Assembly (NCBI GenBank): GCA_916613615.1 | Contig: OU744732.1 | Location: 48,909,227-48,973,226, forward strand | Length of the DNA: 64,000 nucleotides | Direction: 5' to 3' | DNA from: Steromphala cineraria | Lineage: Eukaryota; Mollusca; Gastropoda; Trochida; Trochidae | Part shown: positions 12,062 to 23,208 of the stretch, in pieces | How the letters are laid out: each line of letters starts with the position of its first letter | How positions within the stretch are numbered: the first letter of the stretch is position 1 | Position numbers and translations under genes: made by a program | Notes under the pieces: model-generated | Seen by the model: the letters and a program-made list of their open reading frames with translations, nothing else | What the model was told of the DNA's origin: nothing | The model's database searches: none

Positions 12062-13317
12062 CTGAAATAAGATAACAACAATTTAAATATGTATTCATAT
12101 TACATTCCTTGGCTATCATTTTGTTAAGTTGTTTTAGGATTCCAACGCTTCTTTTACGTACTGTCTTTATGAGACCTGGTATTGACAGTAGGATTGGCAC
12201 AGTCACCTATACAAATAAGATTGATTAGATCGAAAACTCACGTTGTCATTGCGTCAGAAACACCTTGAAATGATCATACAATGCCGTTATATAAATAATC
12301 TTTACCGGAAGTCTTATGTTCATTCAAGCAATTGATTTTTGATGAAACAAATTGTGTCTGCTGATATCATAAATGTATACATCCTTCAATACAACAATAC
12401 AAATATGTAATTTTAATCATTATCACTTCATTACAGAATACACCGGTTCGAGATTTTTATTCAATCGGGTTTTTTCATAGATAAAATCTGATTTGACATG
12501 TTTGTATCTGTCCCAGATTTAACCCACTTGACATCAATGAATAATGCCTCAAACAAGACACCTATGATGAAGAGATATGAGGTTCCATGGATAAATAACT
12601 TCTATATTTAATGTTAGCGACGTTTCGGTGTAGATTCTAAAGCCTTTTAACGAATATGCTTCAGACAAGTTTTCTTTGTCTTTTTTAAACCACCAACTTC
12701 TAGAATGCCTGTCAAACACTTCATGAAGACGGCGTACTTATCGTAAAACGGTACATAGTCAGTTCAAGGCGACTCTATATCTAATCCCGGCCTTCTGCGG
12801 AGCTAGGCATTTTGTTAGCACCTGTTTTTGGTGGCTGATCAGTTTAACAGTTAGACAACCATGGTTTGTAATCGGGTTGGACACACACCGTTTGGTGTCA
12901 ATCCCTCGATTCAAATGTATCGAAAAGGGAGATGTGTGTTTGAAGATCTCTCATCTTATTATCTACTACAATCAATGAAAAAACTGCATGTAGTTGTAAT
13001 AAAACAAGAGAATTAGTGAGCAAGCTCAATTTTTATACCCCCGCTTCCCTACGTGATTATGGAAACTAAGATACTACACTTAGTAAGGATTCCTACAAAA
13101 TTGCAAAACTGTTTTAATTTGTTTAAAAGTCAATGAATTGCATGTAAGCTATATCAGCTTATGAAACTAACAATGTCTTTTTAAGACATTAATGATTCTT
13201 ATATAGTCACTATTGTATTAATAAAATCTGCAATGTCCTTTCAATGTGACTGTATCATAAGAAAGAAGTTTACCATAAAAAAATACTGAGAGTACATCAA
13301 ATGGCTCATCTGAACAA

Positions 13318-13965
13318 ATAATATCAGAGTTAGGGGGAACAAAAATGACTTCCTCAAAGAGTCACTTATACAAGAAAGAAATCGAAATCTGAAAATATTA
13401 ATGAGAGTGGTCTGACTGAAATATACAAAAGGCATATCTAGGGACCATAGCCATTACATATATACAGTTTTATCACATTGGAAGAAATAATATCAGAGTT
13501 ATGAGCGGAACAAAAATGACTTGTGGAGCGCGGTGGTGTAGTGGTTAGCGTGCTGGCCTATCACGCGAAAGACCCCGGTTCGAATCCAGGTGGAGACACC
13601 AAAGATTTGTGACCTGGGCTTTACACCGTGTTGTGTCCTTGGGCAAGGCACTTCATCCACATTGCACTCAGTCTACCCAGCTGTACAATTGGGTACCTGA
13701 ATACCGGAAGTACGGACCTATGCGGTCGCGCGAAGCGCTTAGTAGCGGCTTTGAAAGTACTTCCTTCAGGGAAATAATGTACAGCCAATGAGCAGTGCTT
13801 GCACTGGATATTAGGCTTAAAAATTTTCATATTATTATTATTTAAGTCTAAACTCTAAAAGAATAATGAGAGCATCTGACCGAAATATACAAAAGGCACA
13901 TCTAGGGACCATAGTGATTACACATTAGAATTTTCGTGACATTTAAATAAATAGTATTCGAGTTT
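13318..13965. repeat. Tandem duplication of about 150 bp, second copy interrupted by a SINE
   Basis: Copy 1 (about 13318-13470) contains aatatcagagttaggggg, aacaaaaatgactt, taatgagagtggtctgac and gcatatctagggaccatag. Copy 2 repeats the first blocks at 13488-13520 and the last at 13860-13920, split by the SINE at 13523-13845. Part of the central sequence of copy 1 is missing from copy 2. Confidence 0.85.
13523..13845 (+). mobile_element. tRNA-derived SINE (tRNA-Asp-like head)
   Basis: Polymerase III box A (TGGTGTAGTGG, 13534-13544) and box B (GGTTCGAATCC, 13577-13587) lie in a tRNA-like head. CTATCAC in the anticodon-loop position resembles the CTGTCAC of tRNA-Asp. The body contains gtgtccttgggcaaggcact and catccacattgcactcag, which looks like a conserved central domain of widespread animal SINEs. 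It ends with an ATT repeat tail (13831-13845). It is not a tRNA gene, because the acceptor arms do not pair and the unit continues into the SINE body. The frames at 13609-13791 (+) and 13621-13830 (-) are by-products. Confidence 0.9.
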
Positions 13966-14283
13966 TAAGTTCAGCAAGTTTAAGGAGATATTGCTAAAAT
14001 ATAACGATGACATTATTCGGGTCACGCATTTCCTTATCGGTCTATAATTGGACATGTAGATAGCATTAACTTAAGAACACACCATTAGATGAAGACTTTC
14101 AAAAGCTTATATTCCTTCCCACAAAAAGATAAAAGAAATATCGAAGATATTTTATAGATATTACCAACTCGTAATTTTAGAAGGCTTCTGTGAAGAAGGG
14201 AACTTACAATTACATGAAGATATATGAAGATATTTGTTAGTCCGAAAAGGTAACTTAAGAAATCTTAAACGTAACTATACGTC

Positions 14284-14690
14284 AACTATAATGGTGTTTG
14301 ACAACGACTAGGTGAAGCAATCTGGTATATTTTACAACACTGTTTAGTAATCTGATAAATTTGACTAATACTTTGTAGATAAGTCCGATATATATTAACA
14401 AAATCTGTGAAGCAGCCTGTTATATTGGCATCGATTCTTTGAAGGAGTCTGACAAAGGGATTCTGTAAAGCAATATGGTTTTTGACAAAGACTAAGTGAA
14501 GCAATTGGGTATATTTGCCAACATTCGTTTAGCAGAGAGATTTGACAAATACTTTGTTAATTAGTCCGATATTTGACAAAACATCTGTGAAGCAATCTTG
14601 TGGATATGGCAAATATCCTGTAAAGGAATCTGGTATATTGACAAGACTCTGTGAAGCAGTGATCTGAAGCAAACCATGTTAAGGACAAGT
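14284..14690. repeat. Degenerate minisatellite
   Basis: Variants of gtgaagcaatctggtatatt and tttgacaaa(c/t)act recur irregularly every 40-100 bases, with a larger repeat of about 200 bases (gtccgatat at about 14384 and 14562). Old and highly diverged. Confidence 0.75.
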
Positions 14691-14934
14691 CAGAGAAGCA
14701 TTCTCATAAAGACATCCGTCAAGCACGGCCTGCTCTGATGAAAGGCAGAGGTCATGTCTTCATTGAGTTGTGGCTAATGAAATGGTTGGCTATCCTGCTC
14801 CAACATCGACCGAGTGGACACTGGACATTATATTCTGTCTGGTCAGTGCTTGGACATGTCCCTGTAGAGGATTACTGGTATTCAATCCACGATTTATCTT
14901 CTGGCTCTACATGGTTGGGAGCTTGTTCCGCTGT

Positions 14935-16030
14935 AGTGTCTTGGTCGTTAACGCATGTTCCAATGATGTTTCTTGTTCTTCAATGTATGCATCTCTTAAT
15001 TATGTTTGTTTACGTTCAATATTCGGGTAATTGCCTATGTTATAAATAATATTAGTTATCTAAATACAAGTGTTATGTGAGTATTAACATTGCGTGCTTA
15101 GTTGAGACATTTGTGTTGTCTTGGTCGTTAACGCATGTTCCAAAATGTTTCTTTTTCTTTAATGTATGCATATCTTAATTATGTATGTTGACGTTCAATA
15201 TTAGGAAAGTTGCAAATGAATGGGTCTTTGATTTGAAAGTGATTAGTTTTCTAAATACAAGAATTATGTTAGTAATTAAGTTTCTTGGTCTTAAATGTAT
15301 GCATCTCTTAGTTATGTTTGTTTACGTTCAATATTCGGGTAATTGCCTATGTAAAAATAATATTAGTTATCTAAATACAAGTGTTATGTGAGTATTAACA
15401 TTGCGTGCTTAGTTGAGACATTTGTGTTGTCTTGGTTGTTAACGCATGTTCCAAAATGTTTCTTGTTCTTTAATGTATGCATATCTTAATTATGTATGTT
15501 GACGTTCAATATTAGGATAGTTGCAAATGAATGGGTCTTTGATTTGAAAGTGATTAGTTTTCTAAATACAAGAATTATGTTAGTAACTATGTTTCTTGGT
15601 CTTAAATGTATGCATCGCTTAGTTATGTTTGTTTCAATCAATACTCAATAGTTGCTTATGTTATAAAAAAATATTAGTTCTCTAAATGCAAATTTTATGT
15701 CAGTATTCATAATGCGTACTAAATTGAGACATATGTATGTGCAGATAATACAAGTTGGTAGTTAACGCATGTTCCAATGTTGTTTCTTAGTATTCATTGT
15801 ATGCATCAACTTATACAATACTGTAGTGAACACATGTTTAAATAAAAAATATTAGTCGTAAATTTATATATCTCTTATTTCTGTATGTCAACGTTCAATA
15901 TTCGGATATTTGAAAATGAATGGGTCTATGCTATACATGCAGATTAGATTAGTCTTCTTGATACAAGTGTCAAGTGAGTATAATGCGTGTTACAATGAGA
16001 TATTTGTACGTGCAATTATACAGGAGAAAA
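14935..16030. repeat. Higher-order tandem array, about 310 bp period made of two related subunits
   Basis: The phrase gttaacgcatgttccaa recurs at about 14949, 15127, 15440 and 15763. Aatgtatgcat(c/a)tctta and gttcaatattcgggtaattg alternate with gttgcaaatgaatgggtc and aaatacaagaattatg. The block at about 15118-15430 is repeated at about 15430-15750. Copies at 15750-16030 are diverged. The small frames at 14738-15391 are by-products of the array. Confidence 0.85.
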
Positions 16031-17289
16031 CATTGACAGTGTCCAATTGGTTAACGTGTGCTTCATCTTAAGCTTTTTGATATGACAAGTTGACTATTTG
16101 ACTAAAATTTAGTCAAGTGGTCTACTTGTTTATATCAAAGACATAGTATGGAATCAAAAGAATCATCTTCAACTTATAAAAACTCATCAGGTTTGCATTT
16201 GCATCTGGTCGATGGTTGTTGGTCAATGACAAATATTGACACTTATAAAACACATGAATTAATACAAAAGTTACGTTGACGTAGAGGGAAGCATTAGACT
16301 ACTCAGCAATCTTCAGAGGTCGCCCCTGAAAGATTGAAGTCAAGGTGATTTTCCACTTCGCTGGCCTGAATGAGGCTAATTTAGATGAACACTGTGTGCT
16401 GGACCACTGTGTGCTTGACGTAGTTTGCTAAGGTTGTTTCTGCAGCTGTTGACTTTTTTTAAAATATGAATAATTTTGCTTAAACGACAAATACCAACTA
16501 TTCAAAAAATGAAAGCTAAAACTATTTCCCTTTGACTTATTTAAATTCTTGACATTCAGAATCATTATGAAACATGCTTTGACATCTGAAATGAAATTTG
16601 AGTTTAAGAAGCGTCAGTTTAACTGCTGACGTAGAGTAATAACGAAACAATGTTTACACTGGTGCAAAATCGATGCTTTAACTTGACAATCCACTTTCTT
16701 AAACGTTTTAAAACATTTTGAAAAATGATTATATTCAGATAAGGAAATAAGATCGAAAATAAAAAAGGAATTCTGCTTCCCGATGATGAATGAAACCAAC
16801 CTAAAGTAGAGAGATCTTGAACCGAGTGCTGCACTTGAGTTTATTAACATCCGAACTCTTTTGCGCTGATGCCTATGTCAACAGTTTGAACAACCCTTGA
16901 CTCAATCGCAAGTATGGAAATATCGAGTAGCATTCACAACAGTCAGCTTGAAATAGACAAGCCGCTGAAAGGAGCGACATCACTGACAATGGCAGAGTTA
17001 AATGGTAGTAAAAGGTTGAAGGGTTGGCGATCACGCTGATCAACCAAGGTTCATCTCCTGCCAGCGCAAATATTTGGACAAGTCACAGAGCAATCCGCTA
17101 ATTCCTGCGCTTTCCCTTCAGTATTTTGTAAAGTCGTCGCAAGCAGTGAGTATTACTATTACAAGAAGAGTTTGTAAGTTCAATAGGTAACTAAATAATT
17201 TCAAATTTTTACTTAGCATGAAGATACTGACAACTGATACATTTGGAACGAAGATTTTGATATTTTGTTTGTTCTCTGATTAAACATAA

Positions 17290-17725
17290 GCCCGGCTTTT
17301 TAATGTGATAATTTTGTGTTCAATTGAATATATTACCATCAAAATATAAATTATAGAGATGAGAAACGAAGGAAGTAAGTTTTATTAGATTGTGTTTAGA
17401 TGGCAAGATAATTATAAGGTGTGGCTATTTGATGTGATTTTGTGCTCGAATAAATATAACATCATAGAAATATAATATATCATAGGGATGATTTGAGGGA
17501 GTGTAGCTTCAAGAGGCTCCCAGTGTTCATAGATTTAAAAATAAAGTGGTGCTTTTAATGTGACAAGTTTCTGATCAAATTAATATATTTAATCATAAAA
17601 AGATAAAATGCTGGAGATGAACTTAGGGAGTGTAGCGTCCATAGGCGTCTAATGTCCATAGATTTAAAGATAAGTTGTTGCTATTCATTCTGATACCTTT
17701 GTGTTCAAATGAATAAATATCAAAA
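17290..17725. repeat. Degenerate tandem array, about 115-130 bp unit, about 4 copies
   Basis: The blocks tttaatgtgataattttgtg, aatatattaccatcaaaa, tagagatga and catagatttaaa(g/a)ataa recur at about 17298, 17434, 17553 and 17680, with many substitutions. Confidence 0.75.
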
Positions 17726-17849
17726 ACAATTGAAAACGTTAGTGAATAGTCTTCAAAGCGAGATTGGACAGTTATAAGAAGCTGACAACAAGTAAAAATG
17801 TTAAAATGTTGATATATTACTCTCTAATATAGTTCACCTTTTATATGTA

Positions 17850-18913
17850 GGGCAAACTGACCGAGGTTCGGACGGTGTTCCGATCCAAATACTTTCAAAG
17901 ATCGAACTATACATTATTTTTGGAAGAAAATAATTTTAAGGCAATTATGCCATTAGGAATGAATTATTTTTTTTATTGTATTACGATTTATTTTGTAGAA
18001 ATATTTGTAGATTAACTGAAATTAACGGATTTGATTGTGTATATCAACTCGCCCGGGGTTCGGACAGTCTTGACCTAACCTCGGACAGTACCACTCCGTG
18101 TTCTCGCATACATCACAGCTTTTATATATGCCTAAAAAAGGTTAATTTTATCACCCAACACACATTAACTCGTTTATTTACAATGAAAACCCGATAATTT
18201 GCAAATATGATTCAATGTTTTGATAATACACGGCTTCCTTTCCGAAGATAAACTTCTCGGCAACTCCCGAATGCGCCGCTAGAATCTGATGACGTCACAA
18301 TGGCATTTGCATGCATTGACGCTAAATCACTGTACAGGCTAAACCAAATGATTTAGGAGTAAATAATTTAGTAATATGTGTTGGTTGAATGTTTCTCCAT
18401 GTTTCCTTAGCAGTTGTTAGATAATTTATATGTTTTTCAATTCTCTATAAAGAAAATTTATAAGTGTCCGAACCATGGTAAAAAATGTCCGAACCAAGGT
18501 CATTTGCATATATTTCGAAAATCCCGATATCTTCTTCTAAATTAACTTTTTAATTGCAAATATTTATCGGAGTTTGATTACATAGTAGGTTTTCTTTTAA
18601 AACAAATAAAGCATATGATCTTTTGGCGCTTCCTACATTTCCTGAAATTTGTGCAAACATTTACATGAAAACAAATATTTCGCCATTTTCCTCCATGAAT
18701 CGGTTTATTGCCCCTGTCCGAAAAAGAAAATTGGGAAATCGGTACGATAATAAAATGTTTTTTAAGAGAAATACATATCATGACAGATTGCAAAGAAACA
18801 TTTTGAAACAAATGACATGTAGATTTTTCACGTATAAGTGCGTCAGCTTCTAATCAAAAGTGTCCGAAGTTCGGGCGACTTCTGGTGGTGTCCGAACCTC
18901 GGTCAGTTTGCCC
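17850..18913. mobile_element. Non-autonomous DNA transposon with 24-bp perfect terminal inverted repeats
   Basis: The left end GGGCAAACTGACCGAGGTTC (plus GGAC) at 17850-17873 is exactly mirrored at 18890-18913. Both ends abut TA (17848-17849 and 18914-18915), consistent with a TA target duplication. Inside, the core of the terminal repeat (tccgaacc or its complement ggttcgga) recurs near 18056, 18466 and 18486, with partial copies near 18080, 18714 and 18861, as expected of transposase-binding subterminal repeats. No transposase is encoded; the frames at 17976, 18578 and 18623 resemble nothing I know. One TGACGTCA lies at 18290. The superfamily is not determined. Confidence 0.88.
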
Positions 18914-19500
18914 TATATCATAAATACATAAAAATCAGAAGAAAGATGAATCAGTTCTTGAGACAAAATAACCAAATAAGCATTATGGTAGGTAGTTAAG
19001 AAACACTATAGAAAGCATTGTGGAAGTTAATTATACAAATTTATACGCGATTCAAAAAGTACATCCCCTTACAGTGTATCCATTGATGTCCATTATGTTT
19101 ACCATAAAAGCTTCCTATAGTGTTAAGAAGAGAATTACTAAATCGATTTGTAATGTTTTTATTTCTCAAACGTTTTCTAACAAAGGTTAAGTTCTCAAAA
19201 TTATATTGTAGCAGGTGAAAATAATCTCAAGAATCGAACAATAACTGTAACTGAGTTGAAAAGAATATTTAAATTGATTTTAAGTTTTGATACACTTTTG
19301 AATCTGATAATCTATACTACGCCTTCAAGAGAGAATCTTTAGAGAGAGAATCTTTATTTCCTCCAATAATTTGAAGATTGTTACATTGTTATATTAATAG
19401 GATAATATCAAAACATCAAAAAATTCAAAGACAATATTATAAAACGTAGGATGAATGGACAAGAGCATTTACAGTATATACAATAAAACAGTGCACAAAT

Positions 19501-19944
19501 TCAATTTGTATAAACATTTGTTAGATACGATCTGAGCTTATATACAAAAAGTGTAAACTTAAGAATAATAAATTCCCATGTAGTATGATTTACATATTTC
19601 GAAATATCTGTTGTACCTCCGAATAGAAAAGTTAGCATATCAAGGTCTTCTTGCATTTCAAATAAAACATACGTTTCAACATCAAGCGAATCTATAAGTG
19701 AGCTAAAAAAGTCATTTCTATCACAAGTAAGGCTTTCACAGTGTAATAATATGTGGAAATCATAGTCATAAGTATGTTTTTTGCATAAAGTACATTCTTT
19801 TGATATTTTTCCTCTAGATGATACTTTAATACATAGCTGAAGAGCGTTTCTGTATTCTGGTTTTACATAGGCCAGTTGCCAAAGAATGTGATAGTCAAGT
19901 GTATTGTGAACATTTGCATACAGGGATGACTGTCCGTTAAGCAT
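19501..19944 (-). mobile_element. LINE ORF2 C-terminal fragment (zinc-knuckle region)
   Basis: An open 147-residue minus-strand segment carries C-x2-C-x9-H-x4-C (Cys51, Cys54, His64, Cys69; CTLCKKHTYDYDFHILLHC). This cysteine/histidine cluster is found near the C-terminus of many non-LTR retrotransposon polyproteins, after the reverse transcriptase. A stop codon directly precedes the first Met and no reverse-transcriptase motif adjoins it upstream, so it is a 5'-truncated relic. It may or may not be the same family as the fragment at 267-605, since the two do not overlap in the protein. Confidence 0.72.
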
Positions 19945-21422
19945 TCACTATTATCATAAGTTCAATTTGTATGAAACAAGTTTGCAAAGGGGTCCTACGG
20001 TTGCTGCAAGATATGGAATTGTACCACTTCTAGTTTCTTATTATTCTTATTTCACTACAAACTTTATTTTTACTACTATCAGGAAGAACACTCACACAAT
20101 CAGTAAAAACAAAGAGCTTAAGACTCATTTCCATAATTACTATGAGAACATCTCTATTATCCTCTCACCATCTCTGAATACAATGTCTTCAACTTTTCAA
20201 CCCAATAATGAAATTCCGGTGGATAATAAAGAACCACTAAATAACGTTTAAAATCAATATAGGGTTCTACATGTTCTTCTTCATCCGTATGATTTCAATT
20301 AAGTGTCAGATCAAGACAATCGATTTCAAATCAAATCTGTCAAAGCTGGGAGAAGATACATGAAGCAAGCGTCGCCTCATTTAACCTTTGCAACACGGTG
20401 GAGTTATTAACTCTGGTCTCGGTAAATCTTCCTGCCTCAATGATCTTAGCCACCTCTTTTAATTAGACATACTGTGTAATTAGGTTAAGTCCTGCGCTAG
20501 AACCGACTATCCCAAGACCACACGGCTCCAGTTTCATTACCAATATTGAATGGTAGGTGTTGTCTCCGGGATCTTCTACAGCCTCTCCGCCATCCATTTA
20601 AATACGATTATAGAGTCTGTCGAGGCTGTTTGAGTGATTGACACATTAATGATGGATTCATGGAGACTTCCAGCAGAGCATCAATAGGTCTTACTCGCCC
20701 ATCAATCAGATACGATTAAACGACAAGATTGGTACAAATACTTCTTAATTTCCTTCAAAGACGAAATTTAAACCCCCTTCTGAAAGGACTGTAATTTGAA
20801 ACAGTTTATTTGGGTGAAAAACATTTAAATGACCGATGAAAGAAGTCTAAATTGGAAGACAATTTTGATGCCTCTGTTTGTATTTTGATAGTGAATATCG
20901 CAGTTCATCGTGCAATGTATACACAAACAGGTTATTTTAATCATTTTACACATTGCCTGGTTGTAGAATTGGCTGTTACATATAGATACCCATGACGCCA
21001 ATCTAAAACATGTATATTCCTATCAACCCGTGAATTGTAAATTAAGAAACAAACAAAATGTTTCAGAACTCTGTATCCAAAACATCTTTTTATTCGGAAA
21101 TGCATAATGTTAAAACATCTGTACACACAGATATAATTGATAATAACACATATAATCATTGATGATGTATAGAAACAACATTTCGTTTCCAGAAAAATGT
21201 ACAGTTGATTGTCTTTTAGACGTCCACCCCGACAACCTTTATAAACCCAGTACGAGCATAACCACCTGAGCTGACTTCAGTGTATCGACAAACTAAACCT
21301 TTGAGATCCGCCTTTGCTAAACAGTGGCAGACTCCTAGCCTCGACAAGAATGGTAAGTTATGGCGATAGATCCTTTAGCAGAGCAGGTGCTTTTGAATCA
21401 GCTACTTAAATAATAAGTACAT

Positions 21423-21891
21423 TTATCATCCAAAAGTGGCTACCACAGTAGATATCGCTTTTCTGAGATCAAGCGATATCTACAAGCGATATCTACATTG
21501 TAGATATCGCTACAATCAAATCGTCATAATCATATTACATCATCAGTTAAATGACATCACAAGGCTTTGGCATCACTTAGAACACAGATGACAATACTAT
21601 GACGTCACAAAGTTCATGACGTAACAATGCTATGATGTCATAATGCTGATGACGTCACAATGCAATGACCTCACTGTTCAAGTAGTCTAATGACAGTTTT
21701 GTGTTCAGATATGTTCATTCTTTTGCTAATAACTGTTGAAAAATGATTTGGATTATAAATAAAATCTCACCCTCGTGTCTTCTGATATCAAATATATCAA
21801 CACTCGTTGATTAAAGTAAAATATTTGTAACTTTAATCAACTCGTGTTGATATATTTGATATCAGAAGACACTTGGGTGAGATTCTCTATG
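21423..21891. mobile_element. Palindromic CRE-bearing element, family B copy 1
   Basis: This element and the copy at 49.3 kb share the same order of parts. A tttatcatccaaaa edge comes first, then inverted repeats of agatatcgctt. Next is a run of tgacatcacaa/tgacgtcacaa units, with full TGACGTCA at 21600 and 21650 and near-matches between. Last is a long palindrome in which ttctgatatcaaatatatca (about 21779) is answered by tgatatatttgatatcagaa (about 21847). No protein is encoded. Confidence 0.85.
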
Positions 21892-22344
21892 TATAATAAT
21901 AAGTAAATGTTAGATGTATTATTTTGACAGTGTCACAAATTTCATTGCACAAGCCAACCATCCATAGTCCAAGGACAAATTGTGAAGATTCACATAAAAT
22001 CATTTGGCGGCCATTTTGTGTGAACGCCTTCAATTCATTTTGTGTAGGAAAAAGGAATCGCATGGCTAAACTTTATAACGTTATATATTTTAATTATTAC
22101 TGCTCCATTTAGTTTAAATACATTGTCTTTCAACTGGAACCATTGATTTTCATGTTCCTGACATCACCTCATATGCCCCCTAAAAATGTGCTACTGCCCC
22201 TTTAAACACCTGAAAACCTTGACTGGCATTAGTTTAAACAGTTCTTTTAAGCAAGGCATTTGACAAAACACTTCAGAGAAAATATGCGAATAGGTAGCTT
22301 CCCCGTTTAGTCATTGAATGTGAAACATGTAAATGTACCCATGT

Positions 22345-22371
22345 AATGATGATGGATGATGATGATGATAC
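22345..22371. repeat. GAT microsatellite
   Basis: Short run of gatgatggatgatgatgatg. Confidence 0.9.
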
Positions 22372-22569
22372 ACAGAGAGATATATTTACAATGTAGATAT
22401 TTTAAAGAGCAAGTATAGCAAACTTTCAACGAACCTAGGGTCAATGATACTTTATTTAATTGTGTTGACATCCATGTATATGATACGCTTGATGGCACAC
22501 CTACATGTGATTAACTGTGTGTATGACAAGGAGTAAGAAACTCATGAAAGAAGTTCAAACTACAGACCA

Positions 22570-22678
22570 GCCCCCAGATTTTCGAAGCTATCTTAGTGCT
22601 AAGATTGTCATTAGTACCACAAATAAGCATTGGCTTAAGACTATCTTAGCACTAAGAGCGCTTTGAAAGTCTAGGCCA
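22570..22678. mobile_element. Short MITE with imperfect inverted ends
   Basis: The left end cagattttcgaagctatctt agtgctaagat is mirrored by the right end, whose complement reads ctagactttcaaagcgctct tagtgctaagat. The copy at 38929-39000 has the same kind of ends (ggcctaaattttcgaagctc). I associate this ttcgaagct/ttagtgctaaga hairpin with repeats widespread in marine invertebrates, from memory. Confidence 0.75.
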
Positions 22679-23068
22679 AGTAATATAGCGACAAACTTTA
22701 TACCTGTCCACCAGGATATACGTTATTGTCCTGTTTAACTCTTGGACAGAAAGTAGTCCCAAACACAGACCAGTTATACGACTGTCATATCTATCCACCA
22801 GGACGTACGTCTATCTTTCGTGTTTACCTCTCACACAGAAAGCAATCGCTTAATTGACACATCAAGATTTGGGACGTCATGTCATTTCCCTCGCTGACTT
22901 ACCAGAAGGAAATTAGATGTCTGCAATGTCGTCTGCTTCTAAATAACCTCCATCTCAGTACGACATAACGTCCAGTCTGGCCTTCATTTCCCGTAAACTG
23001 TCAGCATGCATGCGAATTTGTACTTAGTCTCAAGTAGACTGTTTGTTTTCCGAGGTACAGTGGTATCT

Positions 23069-23208
23069 GGTATTTGTAGTGAGTTCAAACTGTAACGGTG
23101 AATTGATAGAAGATGGTTCGTTCCGTTGTATAACAAGTGAAGTGAATACAACGGAACGAATCATCTTCTATCAATTCACTGTTACAGTTTGAACTCACTA
23201 CAAATACC
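23069..23208. repeat. Long near-perfect inverted repeat (63-bp arms, 14-base loop)
   Basis: The left arm 23069-23131 and right arm 23146-23208 are reverse complements except at two positions; the loop is 23132-23145. In a plus-strand RNA both exceptions would be G-U pairs. In the mGluR pre-mRNA (minus strand) they would be A-C mismatches. No other copy is visible in the window and no protein is encoded. Confidence 0.95.

Noticed and set aside
13525..13605. Possible functional tRNA gene with box A and box B
   Set aside because: The acceptor and anticodon stems do not pair properly and the unit runs straight into a SINE body and ATT tail.
14738..15391. Three overlapping plus-strand frames of 68-103 codons
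   Set aside because: They lie across a degenerate tandem array, overlap in different frames and show no conserved family.
18578..18853. Overlapping frames inside the 17.85-kb transposon as a possible transposase
   Set aside because: They are short, on both strands, and lack a recognisable catalytic or DNA-binding pattern.
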